Source of the DNA: Branchiostoma floridae
Taxonomy: Eukaryota > Chordata > Leptocardii > Amphioxiformes > Branchiostomatidae
Direction: 5' to 3'
Assembly: GCF_000003815.2 (NCBI RefSeq)
Contig: NC_049981.1
Location: 25,479,875 to 25,543,874, forward strand
Length of the DNA stretch: 64,000 nucleotides
This document shows, piece after piece, positions 13,001 through 25,700 of the stretch. The notes below the pieces were generated by a model. That model was not told the origin of the DNA, ran no database searches, and was given only the letters and a program-made list of their open reading frames with translations. The first letter of the stretch is position 1. Every line of letters starts with the position of its first letter. Both the position numbers and the translations under genes were made by a program.

Positions 13001-16000
13001 GCAAGCTCATCCGCATTCCCGTCGGGAACAGCGGCGACAGGAGTACGGACGAGGAGGACGACACGCAGGAGACACCTGTAGTGTGTTCCCGGCGACCCAT
13101 GCGAGTGGACTTCGCCGACATCGGCTGGAGCGACTGGATCATTTCTCCCAAAGCGTTCGACGCCTACTACTGCGCCGGGACATGTGACTTCCCCATGTCG
13201 AAGGTATGTCGCAGTTTACATTACCGGTGATGTAGTCGGTATGGTGCGGCGGTCCTTATCTCCAAGCAGATGGAACGATGCAGCTCATTCTCAGTGTTTT
13301 GGTAACATCATTGAACATGTAGTGCGTCTATCTATCATTGTATCTAGGACGAAGCGAGTTGTTTTTTAAAGTGTATATAAAAAATGAGTAATAGATGTTG
13401 CAAAAGAGCCGTGAAATACTGAGAATGAGCTGAATCCTTACATCCACTTTACGGCCATTTTTGCTGACGTTTCTGTTTTATTTCCGTACCATACTGTCTC
13501 TTTCTTCTTATTTAACGACACAAAATCTCCGTATAGCATGCAATAGTATTGAAAGGATGAAGACCTTTGGTGCATGTTTGACCGCGTATTGGGCTCATCA
13601 CAAAACACATACATACGTCAGGGGTAGAAAGAAATTGGAATCGCCGATTCTAACGGCAGGATCCTATTCCGCAGAGTTGGCGATCAGGATGCTAGGAGTG
13701 TGTTTAGGATCTAAGAGTGGTCATCCATTTAGAAATACGGTACTAGTTTTCAAGTCAAACCATACTTACTTGAAGTGGCGTGAATGACTAGAAGGTGAAA
13801 TGTTATGACTGTTTTTGATGGAAACATCTTTTACAAACTTTAATCGGGATCTCGACGATATCAGGCTACCCCGACATATAGAAGCTAAACTATGCAACAT
13901 AGAGTGCAAATTCTGCAAATTCCCCCATGGTAGTTCCCGAAAAGGCATCTAGTTAATCTCGATAAGTTATCGAGGTTGAATGTTGAAAATGTGGCTGGCC
14001 AGTTCTTCTCCAATTTCTCCCCGTTGACGGGAGATGACTGGTAGTAATTTGTACAGCCCGAAGGCAGATAGTGGGAGTGAAACATTACACAGTGTAACTT
14101 GTGCTACAGCCGTGTACTCTGTCAGCTGCTCTCGGCTTCTGTCAAGATCAGGTCACACCGATTTAATTTCTCAGTTGTCAGATTCGCCGCTGCACATTTT
14201 TTTCTGATCGAAAAAAGAAAAAAAAAATCACACGCAGTCATGTACCATTCAGGAAATGGAAAAACACCGATAATGTCCAGATTTTGGCACCAACAGTTGA
14301 TTGCGGAGAGTCCTTTTTTTTACTAGTTGTTGTTATTTGTACCTCCTTGAAGGATGTTCACCTCCGATGGAGGTACTGTTTCTGGTTGTGCATATGTGTT
14401 CGCAACACAACACAATATCACTTTGGTAGATGTGTATGGATTCTGGTATGTGGGTAGTCATGGAGGTCCCGAAAAAGCATGTCAGGTTTGCCCTAAATTC
14501 CGGATTTTTATTCTTTATCAATGCATCAAGAGTTGCAAAAGTTTCAAATTGGCAAACAGATATCGGCGTTTGTTTGCTCTATAATAAAGCATAGTAATGC
14601 CATACTAGAAGCGAGTACTATATGTTACAAAAATAGTTAGAGCGCTGTGAATTAGCCTGAGTACCATCCGTATTCTACCGGGGCTCCTTACACTCGCTAC
14701 CCCTAAAAATTTTTTAGGGAAGTGAGTGTAAGGAGCCCCGGTAGAAATAGGATGGTACCCAGGCTACTGTGAATGAGCAGGGTCATTACATCTGCTCGGA
14801 GATCAGCTGGAGTGACACGTGATTGATGTGCGTGCGACCCCGGCATTGCTTACTAGTTTAGACAGGTCAAAGGTTACCATGGTGGACAAACATGTGATTC
14901 TGCCTTTCAACATTTCTGTCACTTCGCCTCAGCATCAGCCAACCGTAACCGTATATCGAAAACGTGAGAAACGTATTCTTCTGGCGGCTTACTAAATATC
15001 TTTGAATCTGACCAATTCTTTGTACCTAATCTTGCACCCAAGAGTAAATGGGTTCATCGCGATATCCTGTTAAAAAAATGTTAAAATCCTACAGTTTGTA
15101 ATATCTCAAATGTTAAAATCAATGTTTTTCAAGAAGTATCGTAGAGTGGAACTCATTGTCTCCGGGTACAGTTGCGTTGCCTTGCGTTAGATGTGCAAAG
15201 GTTAGGTGTGACAGGTCATTCACACCGCATGCCAGCAAAGTTGGTGCTTTACCCTAGTTTACACCAAAGGTCGGTTATACCCACTGCATGCACAATGCAT
15301 GACTGCAGATACAGGAGCTTGCGGATACAGAAGGGCTACAATTTAAAGATATAGGGGGTTCGTTAGGCATGTTCCTTGCTTGGTGATGTAAATATTATAA
15401 GCTCCAAGCAGATATTGTGAGGCTAAATTCGTTACTTTCTCCAAGCCAAGTCGTTTGACAAAGAAAAGGAGAGCTGGATGTCACAAGAGTGTACTGGATG
15501 GCCTATCCCTATACCGAAAGTAGAACTTATGGAGAACAATGTCTACAGCCGCTGTGCATCAGTAACGTTACTGATGATTGATTGGTTGATTGAATATCTG
15601 ACCCTGTAATTTGTATATGACAGAGAGGAAGTTTTGAAAGCCGAGTTTTGGCGCCATGGTAACAGCCACCCGACCACACCGCCGTGTCACATCCCCATCC
15701 CCTGTATGTATAGTGAGACAACAAACCTCTCGCGGTGTTGGAGCTCTTCCATCCTCGGTGCTACACCTGCGTCCACAAGGAACATGTATTTACCTTGGCC
15801 CGTCCGCAGGTCGCCATCCCGAACAGATGTCGCCATTCCTTTCCTTTCAAAACATCACGCAGGATAACGGAAGCCTCAACTCTAAACGTAATCCCGATTG
15901 CGTCAAAAAGGTCACGAAGGGTCAACAACATGGAGGATTAGTAGTATATATATTAACCCTCCACCTGCTAAGTTCTATTGTAACCAATGCGAAATTTACC

Positions 16001-18397
16001 CAAGAATCAACCCGAAGCAGGAGAAGGTTAAACTGAAGTAGCCAGTCGCAATATCGGGGGGTATGCAGATAAAACTGTACCTCAGGCTTAGACGGTTACA
16101 CAGCTGAGAGAGAGTGTATATTTGTGCTGGACATTCCGAACTGTTTTTGGCACGTTGAGTAGTGGTCGTGATGTTCGTCCTATGACTTTTTTTCTGATGA
16201 AACAGTAGTTAGATTTAAAACCGACTATAGATAATAATCTACCACGACGAGGGCACATTCGTCGCAGGCTGTTGAAACATTTCGATTTATAAGCAGGCTG
16301 TGACAGAACAAACCACAGACAGGGATCTAAGACTGTAGCTTTTTCCCAAACAGGAATTCTGTGCGAAAAGAGTATGACTATCCAAGAATGCCATCAGTAT
16401 GATGACGCGCGACGAATGTGTCCGTTTTTTTTACGACGCAACCACGACCACCCCAAGAATGCTCTAACGTTACAGTCGTGAAACTACCGCGTAAGCATGT
16501 TTCCAGTGCGTAAAAGTTGTCCTCAGTAATCTCAAAGCAGGTTATATTATATGGGGTGAAAACTCGCGCTGTTTTCATACAGCCCAATTTCTCTGACAAT
16601 TCCTCACTCAAACAACTTCATACAGGCATCAGATTCAAAGGCTATTAACAACCAAATGTTTCCCAATCAAACTGTGCTTGCCGTCAGAAAATATCACGAT
16701 TTTTAACATCTGCGTGGCGTTTCGTTGGATCAGTCCTCAATTCAGTTCAAGTACTATTTTGTTCAGTACAGTCAGGCAGACAATAGGGAATCGGTACACT
16801 ACTAGTATCCAAGCAGATGTTGTATATGTTCCCTAGCTGCCCGTCTCTGTGACTGTCTCCTTATAGAAACGTAACGATTTCGTTCCCCCCAACATCTGCT
16901 TGGAGATTACCATATGTGCGGGTCTGTGTTCCTTACGTTCTTTATTACCCCCATTCCCCCTTCACACTGCGGCCCACCTTTATATACCCAACAGGTGAAG
17001 GCCAAGCAGACCAAGTCTTAAGCTCCGAACTAATATTTGCATCCCTCTTCAAATCCTGTCCATGCAGTACACGGGCATTGTGAGGCATTTTTCTCTTCGC
17101 GGATAACGCAAATAACATTAAAATGCCTCCCATTTTGGACCAACCTAAGTTGACGGAAGCTGTCTACCTGCTTTAGTGTAATAGATGGGACATGAGTGCA
17201 GCAAGTATCGAGAGGTAGTCGAACAGGCAATCTGTTATATCATTCCACCTCTAGCACCACAAACACAGCCAAGTGTTGTCTCCAAACACCCAGGGTCTGA
17301 GCTAACACATTAGCAGCCGGCCTGCCGCCGCATCTCAGCCTCGCTTCCTGTAGGGATGAGCCGGTTGGAAGGACCCGTCCCCTTGTTTTACGGGGGGCTG
17401 CCATTTTGGTGCCCCCCTAGGCGGGGCCTGAGGGGGGTATGTTCTGCAGGTGCAAGAGGTGTGTGTGTGTGTTCGGAGGGGGGGGGGGGTGTTAGGCCAC
17501 GCAGGTGTAAGCCCTCAGGACAGAGCTGTTTAACCTCTGACAGCAGAGCGGTGTGAATCTTGTGACAGGAGAAACGTTCATCATAGAAAGTGACAAACGT
17601 AAACACGATGGGTACTGGAGCTTGAAGCAAAAGGGTGCACCTGAGAATGCGAGGCTGTATGCGGCCCATTGTGTTCAAACTGGCCATCAACAACTGGCCG
17701 TGGGGTCTGGGACACACACGGCTCAGTCCCGTACTTAGGATCCTCACACGAAAATGACTTGACACTGTTGGCATTTCTTAAAGACCCCCGTGACAAAACG
17801 CGATGAAGTTTAAGTATAATCCTGCCCAATTGATTGCACTCATAAATCAAGGAACCCGTACAGTTGTAAGACAGGCAATTTAGGGATTTTCAGAGACATC
17901 TGAGTCCTTTCGGACAGACATGCGCCAAATGTCGGATTTGTAGATGGTGTAAATCGCGTGGCAAGGGTTACTCGGTGCCGACGTCCTTTTCCTACAGTCT
18001 GCACAGCGTCAAACCGCATTCCACTCCGCACTCTGACTCGATTGTATATCATTCTAGATGTAATAACGTACTGATAACTTGCCATGTGTTTCCAGGTAAG
18101 GTAAAGCTGTGTGTTATTTACGACTTCCTGCATGAGAGGTGTAAATTTCCGATGATTAGAACCGTCCTGACGTGTGCGTGTGTTTTCTGTTGTTGTATTG
18201 TTCAGGTGATGAAACCTTCCAACCACGCCACCATACAGAGCATCATGCGGACCGTGGGCATCACGTCCGGCGTCCCGTCTCCCTGCTGCGTCCCTGACAA
18301 GCTGTCCTCACTCAGTATCCTCTACTTCGACGAGAACAGAAACGTCGTGTTGAAGGTCTACCCCAACATGTCGGTGGAGAGCTGCGCATGTCGTTGA
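7036..18397 (+). CDS. BMP3: BMP3/GDF10-type TGF-beta family ligand
   Basis: Secreted growth factor of the BMP3/GDF10 subgroup, which in vertebrates modulates BMP/activin signalling outside the cell. Coding exons are 7036-7342, 12332-13203 and 18206-18397 (splice phases 1 and 0), giving 456 residues, close to the family's usual 470-480. It starts with a signal peptide ([18 protein letters not shown]), followed by a propeptide. A very basic stretch near residues 305-325 ([10 protein letters not shown]) precedes the mature region, where furin-type cleavage is expected. The cystine-knot domain starts at Cys354 and has seven cysteines, including YYCAGTC, PCC and the terminal [30 protein letters not shown]-like [11 protein letters not shown] and [18 protein letters not shown] are hallmarks of BMP3 and GDF10. 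As in vertebrates, an intron splits the mature domain. BMP3 and GDF10 are vertebrate duplicates, so this is probably their single-copy counterpart; the symbol is used in that sense. Confidence 0.95.
7343..12331 (+). other. intron 1 of the BMP3-like gene
   Basis: About 5 kb of AT-rich sequence from GTAAGT at 7343 to the acceptor CCGTACAG before 12332. Open frames inside (for example at 8677-9150) show no protein similarity. A poly-G/poly-T tract lies at 7988-8011. A copy of the dispersed GGTGAAGTCTGC repeat sits at 12107-12140, about 190 bp before exon 2. Confidence 0.7.
12107..12140 (+). repeat. dispersed repeat with core GGTGAAGTCTGC
   Basis: The core GGTGAAGTCTGC followed by a TTGATTGTCTTG-like stretch recurs at 28340, 32615/32745 and, on the other strand, at 47758 and 48295. 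All copies are intronic. It is probably the conserved end or body of a short interspersed element. Confidence 0.55.
14653..14766. mobile_element. 114-bp foldback element with 8-bp target duplication
   Basis: Almost the whole element is one inverted repeat. The left arm starts TAGCCTGAGTACCATCC and the right arm ends GGATGGTACCCAGGCTA, with the turn around the A/T run near 14709. It is flanked directly by CTGTGAAT at 14645-14652 and CTGTGAAT at 14767-14774, an 8-bp target duplication. Relatives are at 32624-32744 and 20570-20676. It is non-autonomous; the 8-9 bp duplication would fit several cut-and-paste superfamilies, so none is assigned. Confidence 0.85.
16807..16906. mobile_element. 100-bp miniature element with CCAAGCAGATGTTG inverted ends
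   Basis: CCAAGCAGATGTTG at 16809-16822 is inverted as CAACATCTGCTTGG at 16890-16903. The interior is unique AT-rich sequence with no coding frame. The ends match the repeat ends at 2352, 4190, 4827, 13259 and 15401, so this looks like the shortest complete copy of that family in the window. Confidence 0.6.
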
Positions 18398-18434
18398 AAA
18401 AAAAAACACTGTTAAATGTCTTTGATATAGAATG

Positions 18435-18440
18435 AATAAA
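18435..18440 (+). promoter_or_regulatory. AATAAA poly(A) signal of the BMP3-like gene
   Basis: AATAAA lies only 37 nt after the stop codon. If used, it gives a very short 3' UTR. Other A/T-rich sites further on could act instead. Confidence 0.5.
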
Positions 18441-20414
18441 ACAAAAGTTGTAGCTACTTGTGGAGAAAGAAACCTCCAAACCGCGAGGACCTGTGCCGTG
18501 TGGACAGCATTCTATCGCCCATATTGTAAATTAGAAGTACGTGTAAATGTATATGATGGTTGGATTGGGATATGATAGTTACCATTAGTATATTCGCGCA
18601 ACAACGTGCGCTAGCACTAGCATGTGTTTTCATGGACGAGTCTTTGGTGTTGACTGGATAAGAGGATACTTTTTAACTAAAGTTTAAAAGTGTAAATAAT
18701 ACCTTTCCCCGAGAACCCTCACATGATTTAAGTTGTTTGATTGTTTTTTTAGTGTTATAAAGTCTGTGTAGAGCACACAGAATATCGAGCGAATGTATGC
18801 ACTTACGTATATGTGAGGGAAGATTATATTTGCACTATTTATTTTTGTCACATATGTATCTAGTCGATATATCAAGGTTGCTGGAGAACGATTTATTGAC
18901 ATTAGGAAGTAGTAGACCAACTTTTTTCACAAAAATACCAGTCTGTTAAGTGAGTAGTTTGGGAAGTACCCAAACAAACTTCCGGAGACTTCTAACTTAG
19001 AAAAAACTTTGAAACTTACTCATTTCTATGGATATTTCTTGGCCATTCCTATACATTGTGGCCACAAAATATCCAGTTCTGTTCGCAGCTCCAGTAGCTA
19101 TCAATAGTCAAAAGTTGTTTCTTTATATGTTCGAACATTATCAAGTTGTATGGTGATTATTACAGTTCCCAGGAGCTATGGCACAAGCCAGCAGACTAGC
19201 CAGTTGATTTATCCCCATCTTGCATGGTAGTAACAATTGCAAATCACTTCACACGTTGAAAACAGTCTGTTTTGGATTATTCTATTGGCGGCATGTTACC
19301 TTATCTCACAGAACTTTACTGAGCCAGCGCACCCGATAAGACCCACCCTCTCTGCACTGAGGCGGCGAGCAACTAAAAATTTCTTTATTGGTTTGACGAA
19401 TTTCATTAACATCTGTGTAGTTTTGTTATCTTCCAAATCATACCTTTACATGAAGGATCATATTCAATGTGTAAATTTCGGACTCCAGCCAGTGGAAAGA
19501 GGAGGGGTGAGGGCTTACACTGGTGACGTTTCATTCATCAAAAGGTCTATTTATATACACACCTGTCTGTGGGAACGGGTGGTTCTTATTCTGCATCTTC
19601 TTCCTTTTCTGAGGTACTACTTGAAGAAATGTGCTTGTGTTCTGCTGATATCTGGTACATATATATGATATATATATATATTTATTGCTAACAGCTGTGA
19701 CGTTTACGTGTGTGATAGGTGTGGTTTATCTATCCGTGGACACGCTCCGTACGTAAACCGACACGAAGATGTCTCCCCCGGCGATAGCGGTGTTCTTACT
19801 CCTCAATAAGACTTAGATTTGTATGTTGCTACTGCCGTGGGTGATAGTAGGTAACTGTAGATGTGATTTGGCAGAGCTCCAGCCATGTGGTTTTCAAGTT
19901 GAGTACGTGTAAGTGAATTGCCCAATTGCTAACTCTCCTGCATGATGGATGACTCTTGTATAAACTAGAGGCAAAAACAAGACTGTCTTGTATCACGTCG
20001 TGTCAGCCGTGTCGTTATTAGCTAAGAGGCCAGCTGGCTTCAATCCTTACGCCACTTTACTATAATTAGAAGACTTCGCAGACTTCGGGGTTCGCCAGCC
20101 GAGAACGTCAATGTGGTCAGGATCCCACGACGACAGGAAACAACTAGAGGGGTCGTCTGAAGTAGAATCGGACGACAACTTGACATGGGGAGGGTAGAAC
20201 GTAATAGAAGAACGAACGTCTAGTGTAACACGTTTAATACATGCCGTCTGTCCGCTCGCTTTCTCCCGATGCGTCCCGCTAGGCTCCCCGTCTTCCTCTA
20301 ATCTCTTTGCGATGGACCGAGTCGCTCAAAGTCAGAAGTCGACGAAGCGCAGGCCTCCTCGTGACAGGTGTTGCGGGGAAAACAACGGATATACTTAATC
20401 CCGCGATTCGACCT
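18441..20414. other. intergenic region between the ligand and the coiled-coil gene
   Basis: AT-rich sequence with a (TA)n tract at 19661-19682. The 143-residue open frame at 19237-19668 shows no recognisable domain and no splice-supported context. I see no gene here. Confidence 0.5.
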
Positions 20415-20428
20415 GTTACCATAGCAAC
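20415..20428. promoter_or_regulatory. RFX X-box motif
   Basis: GTTACCATAGCAAC fits the RFX consensus GTNRCC-N2-RGYAAC at every position. RFX factors drive ciliary genes in animals. The next gene downstream on this side encodes a long coiled-coil protein, which fits a ciliary role, but the motif is 1.3-2.3 kb from its first candidate exons, so the link is inferred. Confidence 0.45.
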
Positions 20429-20569
20429 GATGTGACTGGCATTCTCCATCTTCATCTTGGTTTCGAATCCACAACCTAGTCAAGAATTATCTTTCGTTTT
20501 CCTGATAAAAGATGCAGTCAAAACCGAATTCGAAAAGACTATTAGGGAAAAGTTTTGTTGAATTGTCGT

Positions 20570-20676
20570 AGCCTGGGTGCCATCCTGTCTACATTTGTAC
20601 TACTGGGGGCTCCTATACATACTCTCTAAAATATCGAGGGAGCAAGCATGGGAGCCCTTGTAGCAAATTGGATGGT
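20570..20676. mobile_element. degenerate copy of the TAGCCTGGGTGCCATCC foldback family
   Basis: TAGCCTGGGTGCCATCC at 20570 faces an imperfect complementary arm ending AATTGGATGG near 20675. GGGGGCTCC pairs with GGGAGCCC inside. The terminal part of the right arm is missing and no target duplication is visible, so this is an old or truncated relative of the 14653 element. Confidence 0.55.
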
Positions 20677-21764
20677 TTATTTATTGGTTTGGTTTATTAA
20701 GTTAAACTCCTTTACTTGTCACATATAAAAGTGACACCTACTCTTCCAGGAGTAACAATACCACACAGAAAACATGGATAGCACAACATACATAGCATAC
20801 AAAATTTCATAATTACAAGTAATAATAATCATCAATAATAATCAGCGACATTATTAGTGGCACCTCGTATTACGAGGACGAACTGAACTTAACTGAACAA
20901 TCATTAAACCGCGTGGCACCCGGATGGATGTCTCGGGTATAAATTGAACGTTTGTGTTTCATGGGGACACCGGGAGTTGACAAACGTTATGTGCAAACTG
21001 CATAAGATAGGGTATCGGTAGTTCTATCATGATCAAAGCAAGCCGCCAGGGGGGCATTAACCGAACTTGTCCATTTTGCCGACAACTTCCGACACATCAA
21101 ATATGATACAGATCCATCATTCGATTAATGCTGTTCAAAAACAAACAAAACAAACAAACCCACTCCCAATCGGCAAAGAAAACACAACTTTTTTTGGTGA
21201 AACACAATAAAATCCTCATAAGCAAGTTCTTCCTGGCCTCCTTGTACATTTCATTCTTGCCAAGACCCAAGGAGTCTTCCAATATGTTTTCCCATACCGT
21301 GTTTAGTCCTTGCTCAGAAGAATAGAGATAGAAGTTACAACGCAACTTACAAGGTACTAGTAAATGCCCAAAGATTAAAGGCGCCTCGTAGCGGTTAAAA
21401 GAGAACCTGCAAGATACACTTTTAGCTCTCAACGCTCTGTGACCATGGCTACAACCTGACAGTCCGTGTGTCCTTCCGCTCGGAGAAAAGGGCCCGGTCA
21501 TTAACAATGAAGAAAACCTATCTGTGTATTGCATATCTATTAATTTTTTTGTTAATATATCAGGAATCCGATAAAACATTTTACGAGAGACAAATTGATA
21601 TCAAACACGAGCCAAACTTATAAACTCGCCTTACCCGGAAGAGCGCATTGATCCACTAAACAAAAGGACGTAAACCGCCGTCCGGGCATCGGTGCGCGTC
21701 CTTCCGTCACCTAGGCGACCGGCAGGTGGGCTGATCAGGTGTGCCGGTACACAGCGATAGCTAA
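20677..21764. other. intergenic region, no gene seen
   Basis: AT-rich sequence. The 160-residue minus-strand frame at 21097-21579 runs through an (AAAC)-rich tract and has no recognisable domain, so it was left out as a chance frame. Confidence 0.45.
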
Positions 21765-21927
21765 GTACGGGCCGCAATCTTTCCCACGCCGCTATTATCC
21801 TGCGGTTTTACCGAGTACTTGGTTGATAAACATCCATTTAAGGCTGATTCAAGTGCTGATGTAAACAACAACAAGGCAGGCGTTGGGAGAAACGCATCTA
21901 CAGCTGGTAGACCGACCACCGTGCAAG
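21765..21927 (+). other. possible 5' exon of the coiled-coil gene
   Basis: An open frame from 21765 ends at a good donor (CAAG/GTAATA, exon end 21927) in phase 1. This matches the candidate acceptor TGCCTCAG/TT before 22776, and joining them keeps the coiled-coil frame. The frame has no ATG, so it would be either 5' UTR or part of a longer exon with its start further upstream. It is equally possible that translation starts at the ATG at 22760 and this is not an exon. Confidence 0.3.
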
Positions 21928-22676
21928 GTAATATTAAGCGACCCGTGTTAGTGTTTGTTTGCATTATCGCTGTTTTCCCTGGTTTCACACAGCTTGATTA
22001 TAATGTCGCGACATTTGTATTGATCATTACCTTTGCTAAGAACGCTATATGTTTTATTTATAAAGCAGATGGTCATCTTATCAAACACCAGTACCTTATT
22101 AGTAAAAGGTGGTATACACTAACAACTCTAACGTTACGTAACATGGGTAATACATTGTTTCCATGGTTAAAACTATTATATGGATATATCTTCTACTATT
22201 GTTCATATACAAACTATATAATTTCTTCAAGTGGCACTTCAGGGGTGCCCTTGATCATGAAATATTTTGGGTGCAGAGGGGCTTTGAAAACCTTTCACAA
22301 TGCTGCTGTGCCCCTTCAGCAAAATGTACAAAAGGTCAAGTTGACACCAACTATGTAAAACTAAGTCAACACAAAGCCCTGACTGAGATAAAACAGTGTG
22401 AATGTGTAATCCAATCCAACTCGCAAGCAACTATTGTGTTGTTGTTTTTGTTTTTCTTCGTCCTGTGTAATTTTAGTACATTCCACTGGTACCTGTTGTG
22501 TGCTACATGTATATTGCACATGTAACGTTATATGGACTAGGAGCAGGACATGACGTTAAGCAGTCACTATTAACTGTCACTATGATAGTATCAACAATAC
22601 TCCTGGCGAATAATTTACAAGGGGTCATACACATGCATCATTTCTTCTACATGTTATAATGTCACCAATTCTACGC

Positions 22677-22757
22677 TGGCCTTGTGGTTAGGATGGTTGA
22701 CTGAGAATCTAGAAGTCTAGATGTTTTGCCCATGGATCTTCCCCCTCACTCGGTGAT
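22677..22757 (+). repeat. tRNA-like SINE fragment
   Basis: GGCCTTGTGGTTAGGATGGT resembles a Pol III A-box region (cf. TRGYNNARNNGG), followed by an ACTGAGAATCTAGAAGTC stretch as in tRNA-derived SINE heads. The B box is degenerate. It lies directly before the putative start exon of the coiled-coil gene. Confidence 0.4.
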
Positions 22758-22759
22758 AA

Positions 22760-25700
22760 ATGAGCCTTGCCTCAGTTGAACCAATAAATACAGATGATAT
22801 CGATAATGATACAGTATATCAATATTTTTCCTCCGACATCACCTCTATATCCAGGATGGTTCTTCCGTTTGAACACACCAACCTCCTGCACAGTCGGTAT
22901 GATGTCATCGCCCGACCAGGAAGCGCGTTTGAGCTGCGACGTCCCCCCAAGATTGACTTGGAACTTCCGACCAACAAGAGCGCAGCGGAATATGCCAGCT
23001 TTCTGAAGTACGTTTTGAATCTTTTCAAGATTTCTTTACTTTGGATTCTCAGAACCATAGAAAATGAAAAATTTACACTAACTGTTAACACAATATTACA
23101 TATGTAGAGAGACTCTAGGAAATATGTCTAAAGTAGGAATTCTAGTACTAGCTGACTCAAGCACACATTGAACAAGGATCAAGGAGGTTAAAGGATGAAT
23201 AAACTATTGTCATAGTCTTTTCATGGAAAGGCCAATGATTTTTCCTTGGTTTAATCCACTTTAAAGAAAATGTTTGGGCAAGAGGACATAATACCACAGC
23301 TTAACAAAACTTGCATCTAACTACATTCACTCCCCAAAATCGTGTGCCGACTATCTGTACATTTTTTCCTGAGTATTTTGTAGTATGATATTAGTTTTCT
23401 TTACAGTTTATGTGTCACAATCTGTACAGACTGGCTGACAGTAGTAGTAATTGGTACAGCCTCTACCCTCAGAATCACTTTTCTCTGTTCAGCATCACCT
23501 CTCAAGTCTGAAAACCAAGAAATGGAATTGGTGAGGCCTTGTGGCTTCATGAGCAACAATGGAGATAATCAGTCATAACTTGAGTACATTGTTCAACAGA
23601 AAAAGACTCATTTGGTGATTGCCAATAAATTCCCACAGGCAAAACCACCATTTAAATACTAATGCAATCTAAATGACCGTATTGCTAAGTTGTTGTCTTA
23701 CAAAAGCACAGACACATAGTATATACTTCCAAGAAATGATAACCAAAGAAGAGAGAGATGTTTGAAAGCATTTTTTGGGGTTGTCTGTTTATGCGTCTGT
23801 CTGTCTGTCTGTCTGTTTGTCTTTATACTTTCTATTCCCACGTATACTGACCAGCCAGGCACTGGAAATGTAATCTTAACACGAGTTAGAGGTTTTTGAG
23901 AGAACGCATTGATTGATTATTACATTTGAAAGCTTTCTTGAACAATGAGCACTTAGAGAATTTATTACAATTATGACTTAAAAATATCTCCAATGTGTGT
24001 TGAAATTGCTACCTGTTTTATGTATTTTGTTGACACCAACAAGTTGCTGTGAATAGATACGCGATTCTGTCTTTAGCTGCCATGTACAATTTCCTCAACA
24101 AATCCTTTCTTCCTTCCTACAGAGAGAAAGAACGTAAGGTTGGACCTGAGGGTTTCCTGGACTCGCACCGTTACACCCACACCTTCGAGGTGAAGGAACT
24201 GTCTCCGCGCTTCAAGACGTCCTCTCCCCGCCGTGCCTCCTCCGTGGAGACTGTGGTCGACCTTCAGGCCAAGATCAAGAAGGATCAGAAGGACTATGAC
24301 AAGAGGATGAAGGTTGTGGAGGTAAGGGCTGACATAACTTATTTGTAGTCATGAGCTGGAAATGCACCATCAAGGTTCAATTTATTAAAAAGTCCTGATT
24401 TTGTGTACTAGGGAAAGTCATTAAACAGCAATTTCCTCACTTGACTTGGTAAAAACAATTTTCTCTGCTGAGCACCTTTGACAAAAAGTATAGGAGTTGA
24501 ACACTCTCCACTACCAGTGCACTAGCCCCTACCTTAGTGGCCTAAGGGCTGTAGAAATAGAGATGGACACCGCCTTATACAGCAGAAGATGTTTGAATGT
24601 TTCTAATTTTGTTGATATTGTATGTTTGAAGGACCACATGTGGCAACACAAGCAGGCTGAGAGGGAGCTGAAGCGTGTGGAGGGAGACGTACTCAAGAAG
24701 CAGCGCCATGTCAAACGGATGATCAGGGACCTCGAAAACTGTACGTACCACAGTCAGGGTCTTATGTTACAGCCCCGTATTCATTCTGCTCTAGCTCCAG
24801 TTTGATTGCTTTCCTGCAGAATAGTCTGGCACCAGATAATACATCTGCGATTTTATCTTGCCTATCAAAAATATATGCAACAGTTCTGATTTGGTTGGAG
24901 TCACATGGTCCTTATGACACCATGAGTTCAAAGATGCATTCAGTTATATGACCTCCTTGATTTGGCTTTTAAGTTTGATTGAAGAAAAACCCTTGTTGCA
25001 AATCTATATAATGATATAACAGCTTACATGTAACAATTACATGTTAACAACTATGTGCAACAATCACAGGAAGATGAAGGCTTCCTTCAACTGTTGGTAA
25101 TGTTAAGACTTGCTCCTTTGCAGCCATCCAGAAGAAAACCCTGGAGGAAGACAAGAAGCTGAACAAAACCCTGCAGACTCAGGAGCAGCTGCAGAGAGAC
25201 TATGTGCACCAGACAGAAGAGGTCAGATTAAACCTCCTTGATCAAACATACTGTAAATGCATTTAAGTTTGCAGAGATTTACTTTCGCGGTAGCAGGAAA
25301 ATAGAAATTTCATAGCGGTTTTAAGTTCGCGGTAGTGCCATAGTCTGTAGTCTCATACTATAATGGAAAAGTGTTGTGGTGGTTTTAAGTTCGCATAAAA
25401 CGACTGCAAACATTTCTGTCCTCAAGGTTTTGAAATATCTTTTATTTCAATAGTTTTTATAGTTTTATTTTTACAACTTTTACAGTAACCTCTCATTGTA
25501 AGAGCATTGGTATGCACAAGTGAGGTGACTTGGAACTTAAAGACCACATAGTAAACATAACTTTCATACTGAGTACATAATCCTTGCCCCACACAGTAGA
25601 GCAACACTTAAAATTAACCTTGTCTTTACTGAGGTAGCCATTTGGCATCAACTCACAGTGTTTTAGTTATGGGGTTAGGGAACAATGTTTGTTTCCTCAT

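Larger units (their letters stand above)
13204..18205 (+). other. intron 2 of the BMP3-like gene
   Basis: About 5 kb from GTATGT at 13204 to the acceptor TTGTTCAG at 18205. It holds four CTCCAAGCAGATG-type repeat ends (13259, 15401, 16807, 16889) and the 114-bp foldback element at 14653-14766. No coding sequence was recognised. A G-run and (GT)n tract lies at 17459-17490. Confidence 0.7.

Noticed and set aside
19237-19668. 143-codon frame with hydrophobic stretches
   Set aside because: No family resemblance and AT-rich intergenic context; hydrophobic runs come from T-rich codons.
21097-21579. 160-codon minus-strand frame
   Set aside because: Low-complexity start, no domain and no splice context.
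24049-24122. Extension of coiled-coil exon 2 upstream (MNRYAILSLAAMYNFLN)
   Set aside because: The stretch before 24123 is a typical acceptor tract ending TTCCTTCCTACAG, and the phase matches exon 1.
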